64,000 nucleotides of DNA, taken from the NCBI GenBank assembly GCA_029204225.1, contig MU831828.1:38670-102669 (forward strand), written 5' to 3'. Source of the stretch: Diphasiastrum complanatum. Lineage: Eukaryota > Streptophyta > Lycopodiopsida > Lycopodiales > Lycopodiaceae. Every line of letters starts with the position of its first letter. The first letter of the stretch is position 1. Of this stretch, positions 55,044-64,000 are shown in pieces. Both the position numbers and the translations under genes were made by a program. Under the pieces are notes generated by a model. That model worked only from the letters and a program-made list of their open reading frames with translations, searched no databases and was not told the DNA's origin.

Positions 55044-55183
55044 ATATAAGAGCACAAGACTGTCACAAACTAGGCTCTATGGGGAAACAGTACTTCCTAG
55101 GTCCTAAAAAATTTCTAGGTGATTTAGGAAAACCTCCTTATCCAGGGTCAGGAAAGGATCAAAAAGCCTTAAAGGAACTGGAG
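55044..55183 (+). pseudogene. Possible exon of an unrecognised gene
   Basis: TTTGCAG precedes an open stretch (HIRAQDCHKLGSMGKQYFLG, then DLGKPPYPGSGKDQKALKEL) that ends at GAG followed by GTAAGTG, a strong donor. The composition is protein-like rather than random, but I cannot name the family. No connected exons are identified on either side. Confidence 0.4.
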
Positions 55184-55526
55184 GTAAGTGAAGAATGGTC
55201 GGTTGGCTATGCTTGCAATAATGGGCTAATTCATTCAGGACCTTGTGACTGAAGTTGGTCCATTCTAGGACCTGGTTGATCACCTATCAGACCCTGTCAA
55301 TAACAACCACCTAACAAACTTGAAAGTTCACCAGGGAATGACATCTCTTTCCTTCTTTGAGGTTGCAATATGCTTTTGTAGCATGATTTGTAGTGAAATC
55401 TCTTATTTTGTGTCAACAATGTTATGTTTTCATCACATTTTGGCTTTAGATCCATCTTTGTTATTGTAGGATAAGTCGTGACCCTAGCTGCTGTTTAAGG
55501 TTATGCGCTATCAAGTGCAGATCATG

Positions 55527-55913
55527 CTAGTTGGATAGGCTTCTTCTTCCTTTTGACGCATCACCACTTTTTCCATTTCTTCGTACTAATCCAGAATTTG
55601 AGCCATCGCTTCTCTGTACCAACTTTTTATTCACCTCAACTTCATCATTCTCCTCTTCTTTATCCTCTTCTTTATCTTCCTGGGTACTGCTGCTGCTTTT
55701 GATTCGGATTCCTCTTCTAATGATGAAGGCTCTCGCTCTCTGCTGCTTTTGCTCTCCCCACGTCTTCTTATGTCCATGTCTTGAGCACGCTGCCTCCTTG
55801 CAACCAAAGCTTTTAGTGCATTTGCTTTCACACTCAATTATGTTTGCAATTAGATAGGCTGTCGAGCTAGGTGAATGATTGTGGTCCTGAGTAAAGGCAT
55901 TGGGCATGTCCAA
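55527..55913 (-). other. Charged-residue ORF, doubtful exon
   Basis: On the minus strand one frame is acidic (QEDKEEDKEEENDEVEVNKK) and another is basic (KALVARRQRAQDMDIRRRG). Both are low-complexity. The region could be a remnant of a charged nuclear-protein exon. There is no domain and no supported splice sites. Confidence 0.25.
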
Positions 55914-56340
55914 GTATTCATTCCTAACAACACTGAGTTATGGGCATGTGTGGACCTGATCGGTCCCAATGAATATGCATTTGAGATTTGGAACACTCTG
56001 CATGCTTGGTTATACAGCCTGCAATGGTGCCAAATATTGTCTCAATCTCAAAGTCTGTATGTACAGCAACTTCTGTCAATGCTTTTCCCTTCCTCGCTCT
56101 TGTTAAGAGAAACGTTTTCAGGGTTGTAGGAATGTACAGTTGATTCTTTCTTTAATACTGAGATGAACTTTGCGATTTTTGATAGTCTGATTCTGCTCTT
56201 ACATTATTTGTAGGTTTCATGCTGTAGTTCTTTTGAGGAAATGTGAACCTGAATTCCTCTCATGTTTACCTTTGGAAAATATTGCCAATTTGTTGCACCT
56301 TGCTACTGCTGTTGTGAAGGCATGGTTAAGACCGGCGGGT
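55914..56340. other. Unassigned sequence
   Basis: Only short ORFs without resemblance to known families. Confidence 0.35.
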
Positions 56341-56344
56341 CCTG

Positions 56345-56425
56345 GCTCATGGCCCCCCCCTGGTCATCACAGTGATAGATTAATTGCTCATGGTCCCCCT
56401 CGTCATCACAGTGACAGATTCATTT
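56345..56425 (+). repeat. Tandem duplication of about 41 bp
   Basis: Two copies of GCTCATGGNCCCCC plus GTCATCACAGTGANAGATTNATT. Confidence 0.9.
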
Positions 56426-56862
56426 AACTGATTGAGTTTCCCAAATGGATCATTCCGACCCCGACAGTCAGGAATGGAATGTGCACAAAGCATAGAAATT
56501 CAATCACATGAGCAGAAAGCTTCTAAGCCTCATATTTCAGTTATGAAAAAGCTTACGTGCAGGCTTATCTATGTCTTGTGTACCGAAAAAGCAAGGAAGG
56601 GTTATGATATAGTCTCCCTTCAAAAAGACTTTGAGGTGGCAGTTCAGCGGAGCTTCAACGGAGCTGTCCGGCACCATGTATCCCCATGTATCCATTGTCT
56701 GTTAGCTGTTAGCTTCACCACCAGGAACCGCCCTGTTTCTGCCATACAAAGAAGCATCTGGAGTATACACATGCTTTCTAGTGAACGGATAATCTGCTTC
56801 GTGCCATTGCGCACTACTTTGCGATCCATAGAAACTCCTAGGTTTCTGTTTCAGAAACTGAA
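56426..56862. other. Unassigned sequence
   Basis: An ORF from 56432 is open for 178 codons but runs through the tandem repeat that follows and resembles no family. Confidence 0.35.
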
Positions 56863-57053
56863 AAGCGTAAAACCAATCTCCATCTTCGAGAACAGATTAC
56901 ACGAAGAACAGATTACACAACCCGAACGCATTGTTGTAAGGTGTCCTTTGTATTTTGGGACCACGTAAAACCGATCTCCATCTTAGAGAACACATTACGA
57001 TGGAGAGAACCTTAATGCATTGTGCTCAAGTGTCTTTGTATTTTGGGACCACC
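56863..57053 (+). repeat. Tandem duplication of about 95 bp
   Basis: Two copies run from AAAACC(A/G)ATCTCCATCTT to TTTGTATTTTGGGACCAC. Confidence 0.85.
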
Positions 57054-57107
57054 AACATAATGTTCAATTTTATCTTTCCAACAAATCTGTCATTCTCTCT
57101 CCTCTCT

Positions 57108-57238
57108 TAGATGGAATTCGCTTTCTTTTTTCTTTCTCTGGTGGAATGTACGTTCTCTCTCCAATAAAATGCACATTCTCTCTCCTCTCTCCGGTGGAAT
57201 GCATGTTCTCTTTCCTCTCTCCGGTGGAATGTGCATGT
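57108..57238 (+). repeat. CTCTCTCCGGTGGAATG minisatellite
   Basis: Four to five units of about 28-30 bp. The unit sits just before a poly-A-rich stretch. Confidence 0.88.
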
Positions 57239-57339
57239 GCTATGTGGCAGCCTATCATTGGCTGTCCACATCCACCACAAACGTAAAAAAAATTGCGAAA
57301 AAAAAAAGGCAAAAAATCGGGGAAAAAAAAAAAACTGGT

Positions 57340-57366
57340 CCACGCGTACGGCCGTACCGTACGGCC
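57340..57366. repeat. Overlapping palindromes around GTACGG
   Basis: GTACGGCCGTAC is a perfect palindrome and is followed at once by CGTACGGCC, which pairs with the preceding GGCCGTAC. Confidence 0.8.
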
Positions 57367-57433
57367 AAAAGTTGAGGGGAAAAAAAAAACCTTCGCACAA
57401 TGGCATTACGTAGGGGAAGGCCCGAAGCCCTCA

Positions 57434-57506
57434 GGCCTTCCTTGCTGGTCGGGGCCTGCCCTCGGGCTCCCGCCCTCGGGCAAGGGCCCTCCCAGCAAGG
57501 AAGGCC
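57434..57506. repeat. GC-rich hairpin with 15-bp perfect arms
   Basis: GGCCTTCCTTGCTGG (57434-57448) is the exact reverse complement of 57492-57506, around a GC-rich loop of 43 bases. A C15-like tract follows at about 57521-57536. Confidence 0.9.
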
Positions 57507-57589
57507 CTCAAGCAGGGCCTTCCCCCCCCCCCCCCCACAAAATGCAGCCAAAGAGCGCTTATGCAGACACACATTGAAAGAGAGACACA

Positions 57590-57591
57590 GA

Positions 57592-57653
<62 letters not shown>

Positions 57654-57674
57654 TGCGCAAAAAAAGAATTGAAA

Positions 57675-57763
<89 letters not shown>

Positions 57764-57765
57764 AT
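57590..57765 (+). repeat. (AG)n-(TG)n-(AG)n microsatellite
   Basis: GA runs at about 57595-57651 and 57697-57762 flank a GT run at 57674-57697. Confidence 0.97.
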
Positions 57766-57796
57766 GCCCAAAAGAGAAAAAAAATGGTATCTATGT

Positions 57797-57960
57797 GTTT
57801 TTTTTTTTTACTATTTTTTTAGAAACGTTTTTTAGCTTTTTATTTTGCAAGAGCGTGACATTTTTTGCAAACAAAGCGTGACATTTTTGGTGGCAGAGGG
57901 TTATTTTTTACGATAACCCTTACACACACTCTATCTCTCAAATATCTTTATATATATATA

Positions 57961-57991
<31 letters not shown>

Positions 57992-58065
57992 AGAGAGAAT
58001 GTGTGAGGTGCCATAGAAAATGTCACGCTTTTGCAAGCAAAAATGTCACCCATTTGCAAAAGGAA
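57797..58065. repeat. Cassette following a microsatellite, copy 2, forming a foldback
   Basis: The left part equals 52685-52860. In addition, TTTTGCAAGAGCGTGACATT... at 57842-57894 is answered by an inverted copy at 58009-58062 (TGTCACGCTTTTGCAAG, ATGTCACCCATTTGCAAAA). The middle holds a (TATT)n run at 57949-57990. Confidence 0.82.
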
Positions 58066-58119
58066 AAGTTAGATAGGTTTTAAGATAATGGTAAAAAACA
58101 CAGCCTCCAAAAATGTATA

Positions 58120-58325
58120 AACATGTGTATATATGTGTGTGTATTCGTGAGAGTGCATATATCTATGCCTGCGTGTGGGTAGTCTAGCATAATGTGTCCG
58201 CCAATGGTGGGCGGTCGATGATGTGTGTATATATGGATTTGTGTGTATGAGTGTGCATGTGTATTTGTGTGTGTGGATCTGTGTGTATGATGTGTCCGAT
58301 GGTGTGTGTGATTTATGTGGCCAAT

Positions 58326-58369
<44 letters not shown>

Positions 58370-58372
58370 TGT
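58120..58372 (+). repeat. TG-rich region ending in (TG)n(AG)n
   Basis: Irregular GTGTGTAT units precede a run of about 18 GT units (58327-58359) and a short GA run. Confidence 0.9.
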
Positions 58373-58554
58373 GCATGTGCATGCAATGATTTCTCAAAAA
58401 CTCGATATTTTTACAATTTCCTAGACTGCTTTTAGGATTCCTAGCTTGAACGGACGTTTCTCTGTGCATAGTGAACCGCTTGGAGCCCGGTTTGTTGATG
58501 CGGGTTTGTCTTTCATTAACCAGGAAGTACCATTAATCAATGGCCCAAACCAGC

Positions 58555-58555
<1 letters not shown>

Positions 58556-58602
<47 letters not shown>
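58556..58602 (+). repeat. (GA)n microsatellite
   Basis: About 23 GA units. Confidence 0.97.
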
Positions 58603-58604
<2 letters not shown>

Positions 58605-58609
58605 GTGGA

Positions 58610-60065
58610 TTGTATCTGTGTACTTACAACCAAAACATATCAAATTTTCAAAAGTAAAACAATTGGACCAAAAAAGCAAAAAAAAAAAGTTCGTTAATTT
58701 CTTTCAAAATCAAACTGTGATTTGATTAAACATTTTTGTAGTAGGCTCAATGTAATCACAACCTTTTCATGATGCTTCATCATTCTTTCTCTATATGTAT
58801 GTGGGCTTGAATCTTGACACGCAAGTTCTAGTTTTGTTACAATCAGTACATGTCTGGCTTAAAGTTTTCCTTTGTTCAATCATTAACCTTTTGCAATTAA
58901 TTTTTAGTCTAACAATATGCAGCATCAATTACATTAGAAGATAAGAGTGTCTTAGCTTATAGTTTCCAAGAGCCATGCATGCTTTCATAATAAGCAAGGA
59001 AGGTGAGCAATCAGGAAGAATCCAAATCACCACATAAAACTCTGAGCAAATAAGAATCTTAAGACTCGCAAGTAGGTAATTAAAATTTTAGGTGAACGCA
59101 GGTGATAAAAGTTTAGGTAAAGCACATTAAAAATGCACCTAAAAATTGTGGAAGCTCTTCAACCAGTAAAAAAAAAACTTTTCACGTTTCATAAGAGGAT
59201 GAGTTTATTGTAAACTTACCTAACACAAACCTTGAAGCGGCAAAAATTGTTGAACAGAATGTCCATTTTACAAATGAAGTTGGAAAGTCCTCCTAATCCA
59301 AAGGTAGTGCCTCCAAAGGTCCTCCAAGTAACCTGCAAGCTCCAAGATGCTCCCCAACTCCAAGCTAGGATGCCTCCACCTGCAAGTAAGGATCTTCAAA
59401 CCTCCATGGATATCTCCTTCACCTGTGTCCCTAATCTTAATCACAAAGGTAGATAACAAGTGGCCTCAAGTATTCACCACCCAACCATAGCTAGCTAGCA
59501 CATGCAATCCTGCAACTTGGCTAATCTAGCACCCCCTTGCTAACCGCCACAAATCATAACATACTCAAGATCCAAACCCTACTTATGTCCCATACCATAA
59601 GCAAGATCCAAACCCTAAGCATACTATACACAAGAAAACACTCTATACACTAGTAGCCACACTAGAGCATAAGCATAGCAAACAAAAGAGATCCCTCCCC
59701 CCTCCCTATGGACGCCCTCCTCCCCTCATATAGATGGCAAATGGCACCCTCCAATACACTATGGAATTCGATGCACAACCAATGAGAAAGAGAGAGGCCC
59801 AGGGGAATTAAACAACCTTCATAGGCTTATGGAAGGTCAATAGACTTCTTCCAGAACCTATTACTCTTTGAATGCCTTTCTTGTGGGAGCTAGGAACTCA
59901 ATGGACACCTTGGAAGTGCGCCCTCATACTAGGTCTCATTGCCCAAGTTGTGCTTGTCTACTTTGGTCCACAAGACCAATAAAGTGATATGGTTCAAGGT
60001 TGAGGCCCAAGGTTTAGAAAAATAGCCAAAACACTCATGGCAATGACTTTCTAACACCTCACTAG
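58610..60065. other. Sequence without recognised genes
   Basis: AT-rich, then C-rich, non-coding sequence. The direct phrase GCAAGATCCAAACCCTA occurs twice near 59560-59620. The style (CTCCAAG-rich stretches followed by TATATAGATGG) recalls non-coding parts of retroelements, but no ends or domains are visible. Confidence 0.4.
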
Positions 60066-60068
60066 GTT

Positions 60069-60301
60069 TCATACCTCCGACCAAGGCATAGGCACCTACC
60101 TTCCCTTATCCAAAGACACCAGTACCTTAATCTAAAGGCACATATCCTTAATCCTTAGGGTACCCCTTATTCAAGGGTAACTTGATTTTCCATACCTCCG
60201 ACCAAGGTATAGTCACTTGTCTGCCCTTATCCAAAGGCACCCACCCTTAGTTCTAAGGGTGCCTCTTATCCAAGACTAACTTGCCATTTAGCCCCCAACA
60301 C
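60069..60301 (+). repeat. Tandem duplication of about 121 bp
   Basis: Two copies begin CATACCTCCGACCAAGG and contain CCTTATCCAAAG and AGGGT(A/G)CC(C/T)CTTAT. Confidence 0.85.
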
Positions 60302-60579
60302 TAAATGGACATATAGGGGTCACTGAAATACTGCTAGTTACATAGGTATGTAACATTCCGTCCCCCTAAACTTAAATTTTTCCTTGTAAAAAAAAATTTG
60401 CAAAATTCTTCTGGAGATCTATCACAATGTAATATGAGGAATGAGGTCTTTGGAAAGCATCCTATGTGATTTGGCACGTGTGGCATCTATTTACATGGCT
60501 TTCTTGCCAATTACAATGCATGTGGCCAAAGATGGTCAAGCTAGAATTGTGAAATTTCAACACTCCTCCTCACAATTTA

Positions 60580-61952
60580 GCTTGATAAGGACTATCCTGG
60601 ATCAATAATAATTACATGCATAAAAACAACATGATTAATATGTTCTTGATGTATGTAGTGAGTATGATCACTCATTACAATAAGAACATAATTTGAACTC
60701 CAAGTTGTCAAATGTAGTGAGAGCTCCGTAAAGGTTGTGTTCAAGATCCAAGCTTTGTCTTTGGTAGGTTGTTGAATGATCACCTTGGGCTGTGAATCTC
60801 CTCCTCAAAATAAACTTGAAAAACATCAACTTTCCATAAGATCCAGTTTTTGTATGAATCACATACAACCAAAGCTTGAGATATCACCATCTTGACTTTA
60901 TCCGTCAAAATAATGAACTCCAACTTGGCATCCTTCCAATGAAGGTCTTCATTCCTTGGAAATTCAAGAGTGAATGGATCACAAGATGAGGCCTTTGAAT
61001 ACATATTTGAAACCCCAATCAAAGTAGTAATGATCACTATTTCATCATCATAAGATATAGGATGAAAAACAATGTTCATACTAGCATCATCAAAGGACTT
61101 TCTCAAATAGATGACATGTTATTTTATCAAACAGATCTTCTTCAAGACTCTCAAGAAATTTGTTTTCAAGTCTCCAAACCTAAATGTTCTCCTTCTCAAT
61201 ATGATCTTTCAAGTCAACAAAACAATCACCAATATTATTTATACCAAATTTACTATCCACAATTGACTAGTCCACAATTGCTTACCACTAGCAATTTGCA
61301 TTACATACTTGTTGAACTTGAAACTAATGAGGCCAAATACTCTTGTATGGATATAAGTGTCCTTCAAGGATGATTCACTTACTCTCATACAAGGTTCACA
61401 ATATGCCTCTTTGAAAATGAAGTCAAAATCTTTCAAGTTATGAATGAAAATGTCATGCTTACTTCTAGCACACTCAAGAGTAAGTAGATATGACAACCAC
61501 CTTTCATTCCGTACTTTAAAATTCAAAAGGACTTCATTACAAAACTCAGCAAATAAAGTACAAAATGTACCCTCCTTTCCAACTTGTCTTTCCTTGTCCA
61601 CAAAAATGAGCATTGATAGATCCATCTTTGCTCTTGTGGCTCTCCTTGGAATAGTTGAAGCTCTCGGATTTTGCTCCTCCTCTTGATCAAGCTTCTCCTT
61701 GATCTCAACCATATCTTTGCCAATATGATTCTTAGAGGATTCATCATTCAAGATTACAAACATTGTGGCTCTACCATTGCTCTTTGTGCTAGCAAAATGT
61801 ACATCCAAATGAATCAACTTAAGAGGATGAGTAGTCTTAGTGATAGTGTTAGAGAAAGGCAACCTATGTGCTTTAGCCAAAGAACATGCTTCACAAACAT
61901 TTTTCTCCTTTTCCATGGATATTGGAAGGCCTAGAGCAAGCTCCTCCTTCAC
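60580..61952 (-). pseudogene. Heavily decayed Ty1/copia pol fragment
   Basis: The minus strand from 61952 encodes the copia integrase zinc region (VCEACSLAKAHRLPF, then TTHPLKLIHLDV), with its Cys residues kept, and a short piece of the integrase core (ATMFVILNDES). Farther along, 61106-60780 holds an RT-like remnant (NWILWKVDVFQVYFEEEIHS), comparable to the LHQxDVKxAFLxGxLxEEIY block. The intervening sequence shows no recognisable homology. Frames are broken throughout and no LTRs were found, so this is an old, internally deleted fragment. Confidence 0.75.
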
Positions 61953-61982
61953 ATGACTTTCATAGACTTGGTTTAATATCAG

Positions 61983-62386
61983 TCATCCGCTGAGAGTGGC
62001 AGAAGCACGCCATGCTGCGACAAGCCGTTGTTGTGAGGAGATGTTCAACTGGATGGATGGAAAGACATAGACTGTTGCTGCATGGATTGCGTAAGTCCTT
62101 ACTCTCTTTTCATCTCTCTTTTCATGTTTATGTAAAAGCTCAAAAGGGTCACCGGAAAGCTTTCTCACATGGTGTCAGTGATATTAACTCAAAATCTCCA
62201 GAGATGGGGGTATCCTGCTTGAGAGCTTGCAAGATCACTACGCTGCTTTTGGATTAGCTCGATACACCACAAAAGGTTCAGTAACCATTTTGTTATAATG
62301 GATTATCTTTAGTGTCTTACAACTCTAAGGTCGTAGACTTTTTTGTTTATGAAGATCATATTTGAGATCTCTTTTATTCTGTGCAG
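61983..62386. other. Sequence upstream of the DnaJ exons
   Basis: A plus-strand open stretch (about 61990-62095) ends at GCGTAAGTCC, a donor-like site. It does not resemble the DnaJ N-terminal helix I, so its link to the exons downstream is doubtful. Confidence 0.3.
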
Positions 62387-62636
62387 GCTATGCTGGTCTA
62401 CCCTGACAATAATAGAGGCAATGCTCAAGTAGAGAAAGCTTTCAAATGCTTACAAAATGCTTATGAGATTCTTTTTAACATTTGCACAGTACCTGTTCAG
62501 ATTTCATTTCAACTCACATCTCCTGGTGTTCATGTCTCAGGTTTTAGTGGATGATGGAAAGAGGATCTTCTATGATGCTGATCTAAAAAGAGAAGAGCTG
62601 GCAGTGATGATCCGTCAACATTTTGCGAAACCCCAA
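62387..62636 (+). pseudogene. DnaJ (J-domain) gene fragment, two exons
   Basis: Exon 1 (62387-62467, after CTGTGCAG) encodes 27 residues including AMLVYPDNNRGN and AFKCLQNAYE: the end of helix II, the loop and helix III of a J domain. Exon 2 (62541-62636, after GTCTCAG, before GTATGG) encodes VDDGKRIFYDADLKREEL, the helix IV region. The order matches plant J-domain proteins with KAMLVHPDKN and EAFKKLQNAYEVL. The essential HPD reads YPD (one C-to-T change from CAC). The donor after exon 1 is ATTCTT instead of GT. J domains stimulate Hsp70 ATPase through HPD, so this copy should be inactive. Confidence 0.82.
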
Positions 62637-62639
62637 GTA

Positions 62640-63685
62640 TGGTTGCCTCTGAGTGGTGCATTAGCACGTTTTATAAAATCACCTTTTCATCTAGAAGTTG
62701 AAATAAATTTGTTCTTATTGCAAAGCATGCATTCACAGCACTGTAAATAAGGCAAACATTGACCGTAAACTAGAAGCTTTTTCTAATGCAGAGCCCAAAC
62801 TCAATATTATTGCGATTCACATGTAGTATTTTCCCAAAGTGGTCCATGGCTTGCACACGTAGTCCAGGACAATCTGTAGAATCTTCAATTTTTAAACATT
62901 TTAAAGGCAAGAGTCTGCTGACTTGCTCTTGACGCTCAATGTTTCTGGCTGGCTGCTCAAACGTTATAGATTTGAGACAATAGTTGTTGTATATTTGGTT
63001 TTCATTTGATTCATCTCTGTAATAGATTTATCACTATGGATTCCAAATCTTTTGTTTATTTCCATCGTAAACGAAGACCCATAGAACACTGATGGTTGGC
63101 ATTCTGAGAGCCTTGAAAGTTGAATGGATTCTATAAAGGCATAAGTAGGGTCGAGGATTTTAGGCGTATCTGCTACACTTCGGCACATTTTTTTAATCAC
63201 TACTTTTTGTGCTCTTGTGTATTTTTATCAAAGTTGTTACATTTTGTTGTAAAAATGTGCATTTACTTGGATATGAAGTTGTTTTTTCCTGCTTCTTCTC
63301 TGACACAAAGTATTAGATGTATCATTAAAAATGTTTCAAATCAGCCGATGGCAGGGCTTTTATGCAATTTTTTAAGATAGTTTCAATAGATCTGTGGTTT
63401 TCCAAGACTTAGATGGACAAAGGCTACACGAAAAACCTTTACAGAAAGAGCAAGTAGTTACATATGTTTGAAATCTTGACATAAAAGTATTATACTGTTT
63501 GAAAAAAAGTTGCAGTTTAAAGTGTTTGCAAAGCTTTTATTCTTCTGAAAAAACTTCATACCACTCATAATTAATTATCATTATGATCGTCACCAGAATC
63601 TAGATGCTCATTTGCCCTTCATAAATCATGAATATCCATTGAATGAGACAGACCACACCACTCATTTTTTTAGCTTAAAAAATTT
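62640..63685. other. Sequence without recognised genes
   Basis: AT-rich, with short ORFs only. It could include a 3' untranslated part of the DnaJ locus, but no further exon was identified. Confidence 0.4.
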
Positions 63686-63718
63686 GAGCAAAGCAAAATG
63701 CCTATGCGGTTGTGACTA

Positions 63719-63780
63719 CTGACGGACACAATCGTTTGCTCAAAAGGCCTCTGCCCATGTTGACGGACACAATCGTCAGA
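63719..63780 (+). repeat. Duplicated GACGGACACAATCGT motif
   Basis: The 15-base motif occurs at about 63720 and 63763, separated by about 28 bases. The second copy is followed by CAGACC. Confidence 0.85.
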
Positions 63781-63925
63781 CCCTTTGTGTAAGAGGTGTG
63801 ACTCTTTGCGATGATATGTGCCCGAGTGTGGGTGGAGGCAGTGTTCTAGAAATTTTTTTGAGGTTTTCTTGAAAAAAAACTTATATTTTTAAGAAGTGTT
63901 TTGGATCCTAATGATGAAGGTACTC

Positions 63926-64000
63926 GAATTTGCAACCCATTCACTCGAATTTTTCCAAAGATTCGAAATTTTTCAAAGATTCGAATTTTTTCAAAGGATC
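63926..64000 (-). repeat. Inverted ATTCGAATCTTTGAAAAA minisatellite at the window edge
   Basis: About four units of 18-20 bp, the reverse complement of the repeat at 49048-49140. It continues beyond the window. Confidence 0.8.

Noticed and set aside
56432-56968. 178-codon ORF as a gene
   Set aside because: No domain, an equally open short frame on the other strand, and it runs into a tandem duplication of about 95 bp.

Overview
The window looks like repeat-rich nuclear DNA of a land plant. It has long stacked LTR retrotransposons primed by initiator-tRNA-Met sites, Ty3 chromovirus and Ty1/copia genes, decayed gene exons with GT-AG introns, and long (TG)n/(AG)n tracts. A non-seed plant (fern or lycophyte) would fit, but nothing seen here settles the species. 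I found no host gene that looks intact.

Region 1-29.5 kb is one nested stack of two related LTR families. 'A' is a Ty3/gypsy chromovirus with LTRs of about 0.91 kb. 'B' is a non-coding family with LTRs of about 1.23 kb and an internal region of about 2.6 kb. Target-site duplications give the order. An old B LTR (916-1012 plus 28504-29511) received the A element (1013-28503, TCAGA). The A 5' LTR received a B element that is now a dimer, LTR-internal-LTR-internal-LTR, on the minus strand (1714-17321, GTTTC). The dimer's last LTR received a plus-strand B element (10820-17163, CATAG). The A 3' LTR received another minus-strand B element (22877-28060, CCCCG). The A pol gene (18.28-22.16 kb) has protease, RT, RNase H, integrase and chromodomain, but it is frameshifted, has no recognisable gag and is interrupted by a copia fragment. 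A and B share a leader with five repeated hairpin-like modules, which suggests B was mobilised by A-type proteins.

Region 29.5-43 kb holds a dispersed repeat present twice in direct orientation (29.6-31.6 and 40.0-42.3 kb), each copy with a conserved foldback of about 180 nt. It also has an associated segment present in opposite orientations, a plus-strand copia gag remnant and a minus-strand copia pol remnant.

Region 43-56 kb holds broken gene pieces. The most striking is a minus-strand locus at 45.1-46.95 kb. It encodes a divergent histone H3 (tail start MARTKQTAR and the histone fold) followed, through a proline-rich linker, by a Ulp1-like SUMO/ubiquitin-like cysteine peptidase split by introns. 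This copy is decayed: stops, a frameshift, and changed catalytic Asp and Cys. Nearby are an OPR/old-yellow-enzyme exon, an unrecognised exon block present twice, a PPR fragment and a solo copia LTR.

Region 52-64 kb holds long microsatellites and minisatellites, foldbacks, a heavily decayed copia fragment, and two exons of a DnaJ-domain gene whose HPD motif reads YPD.
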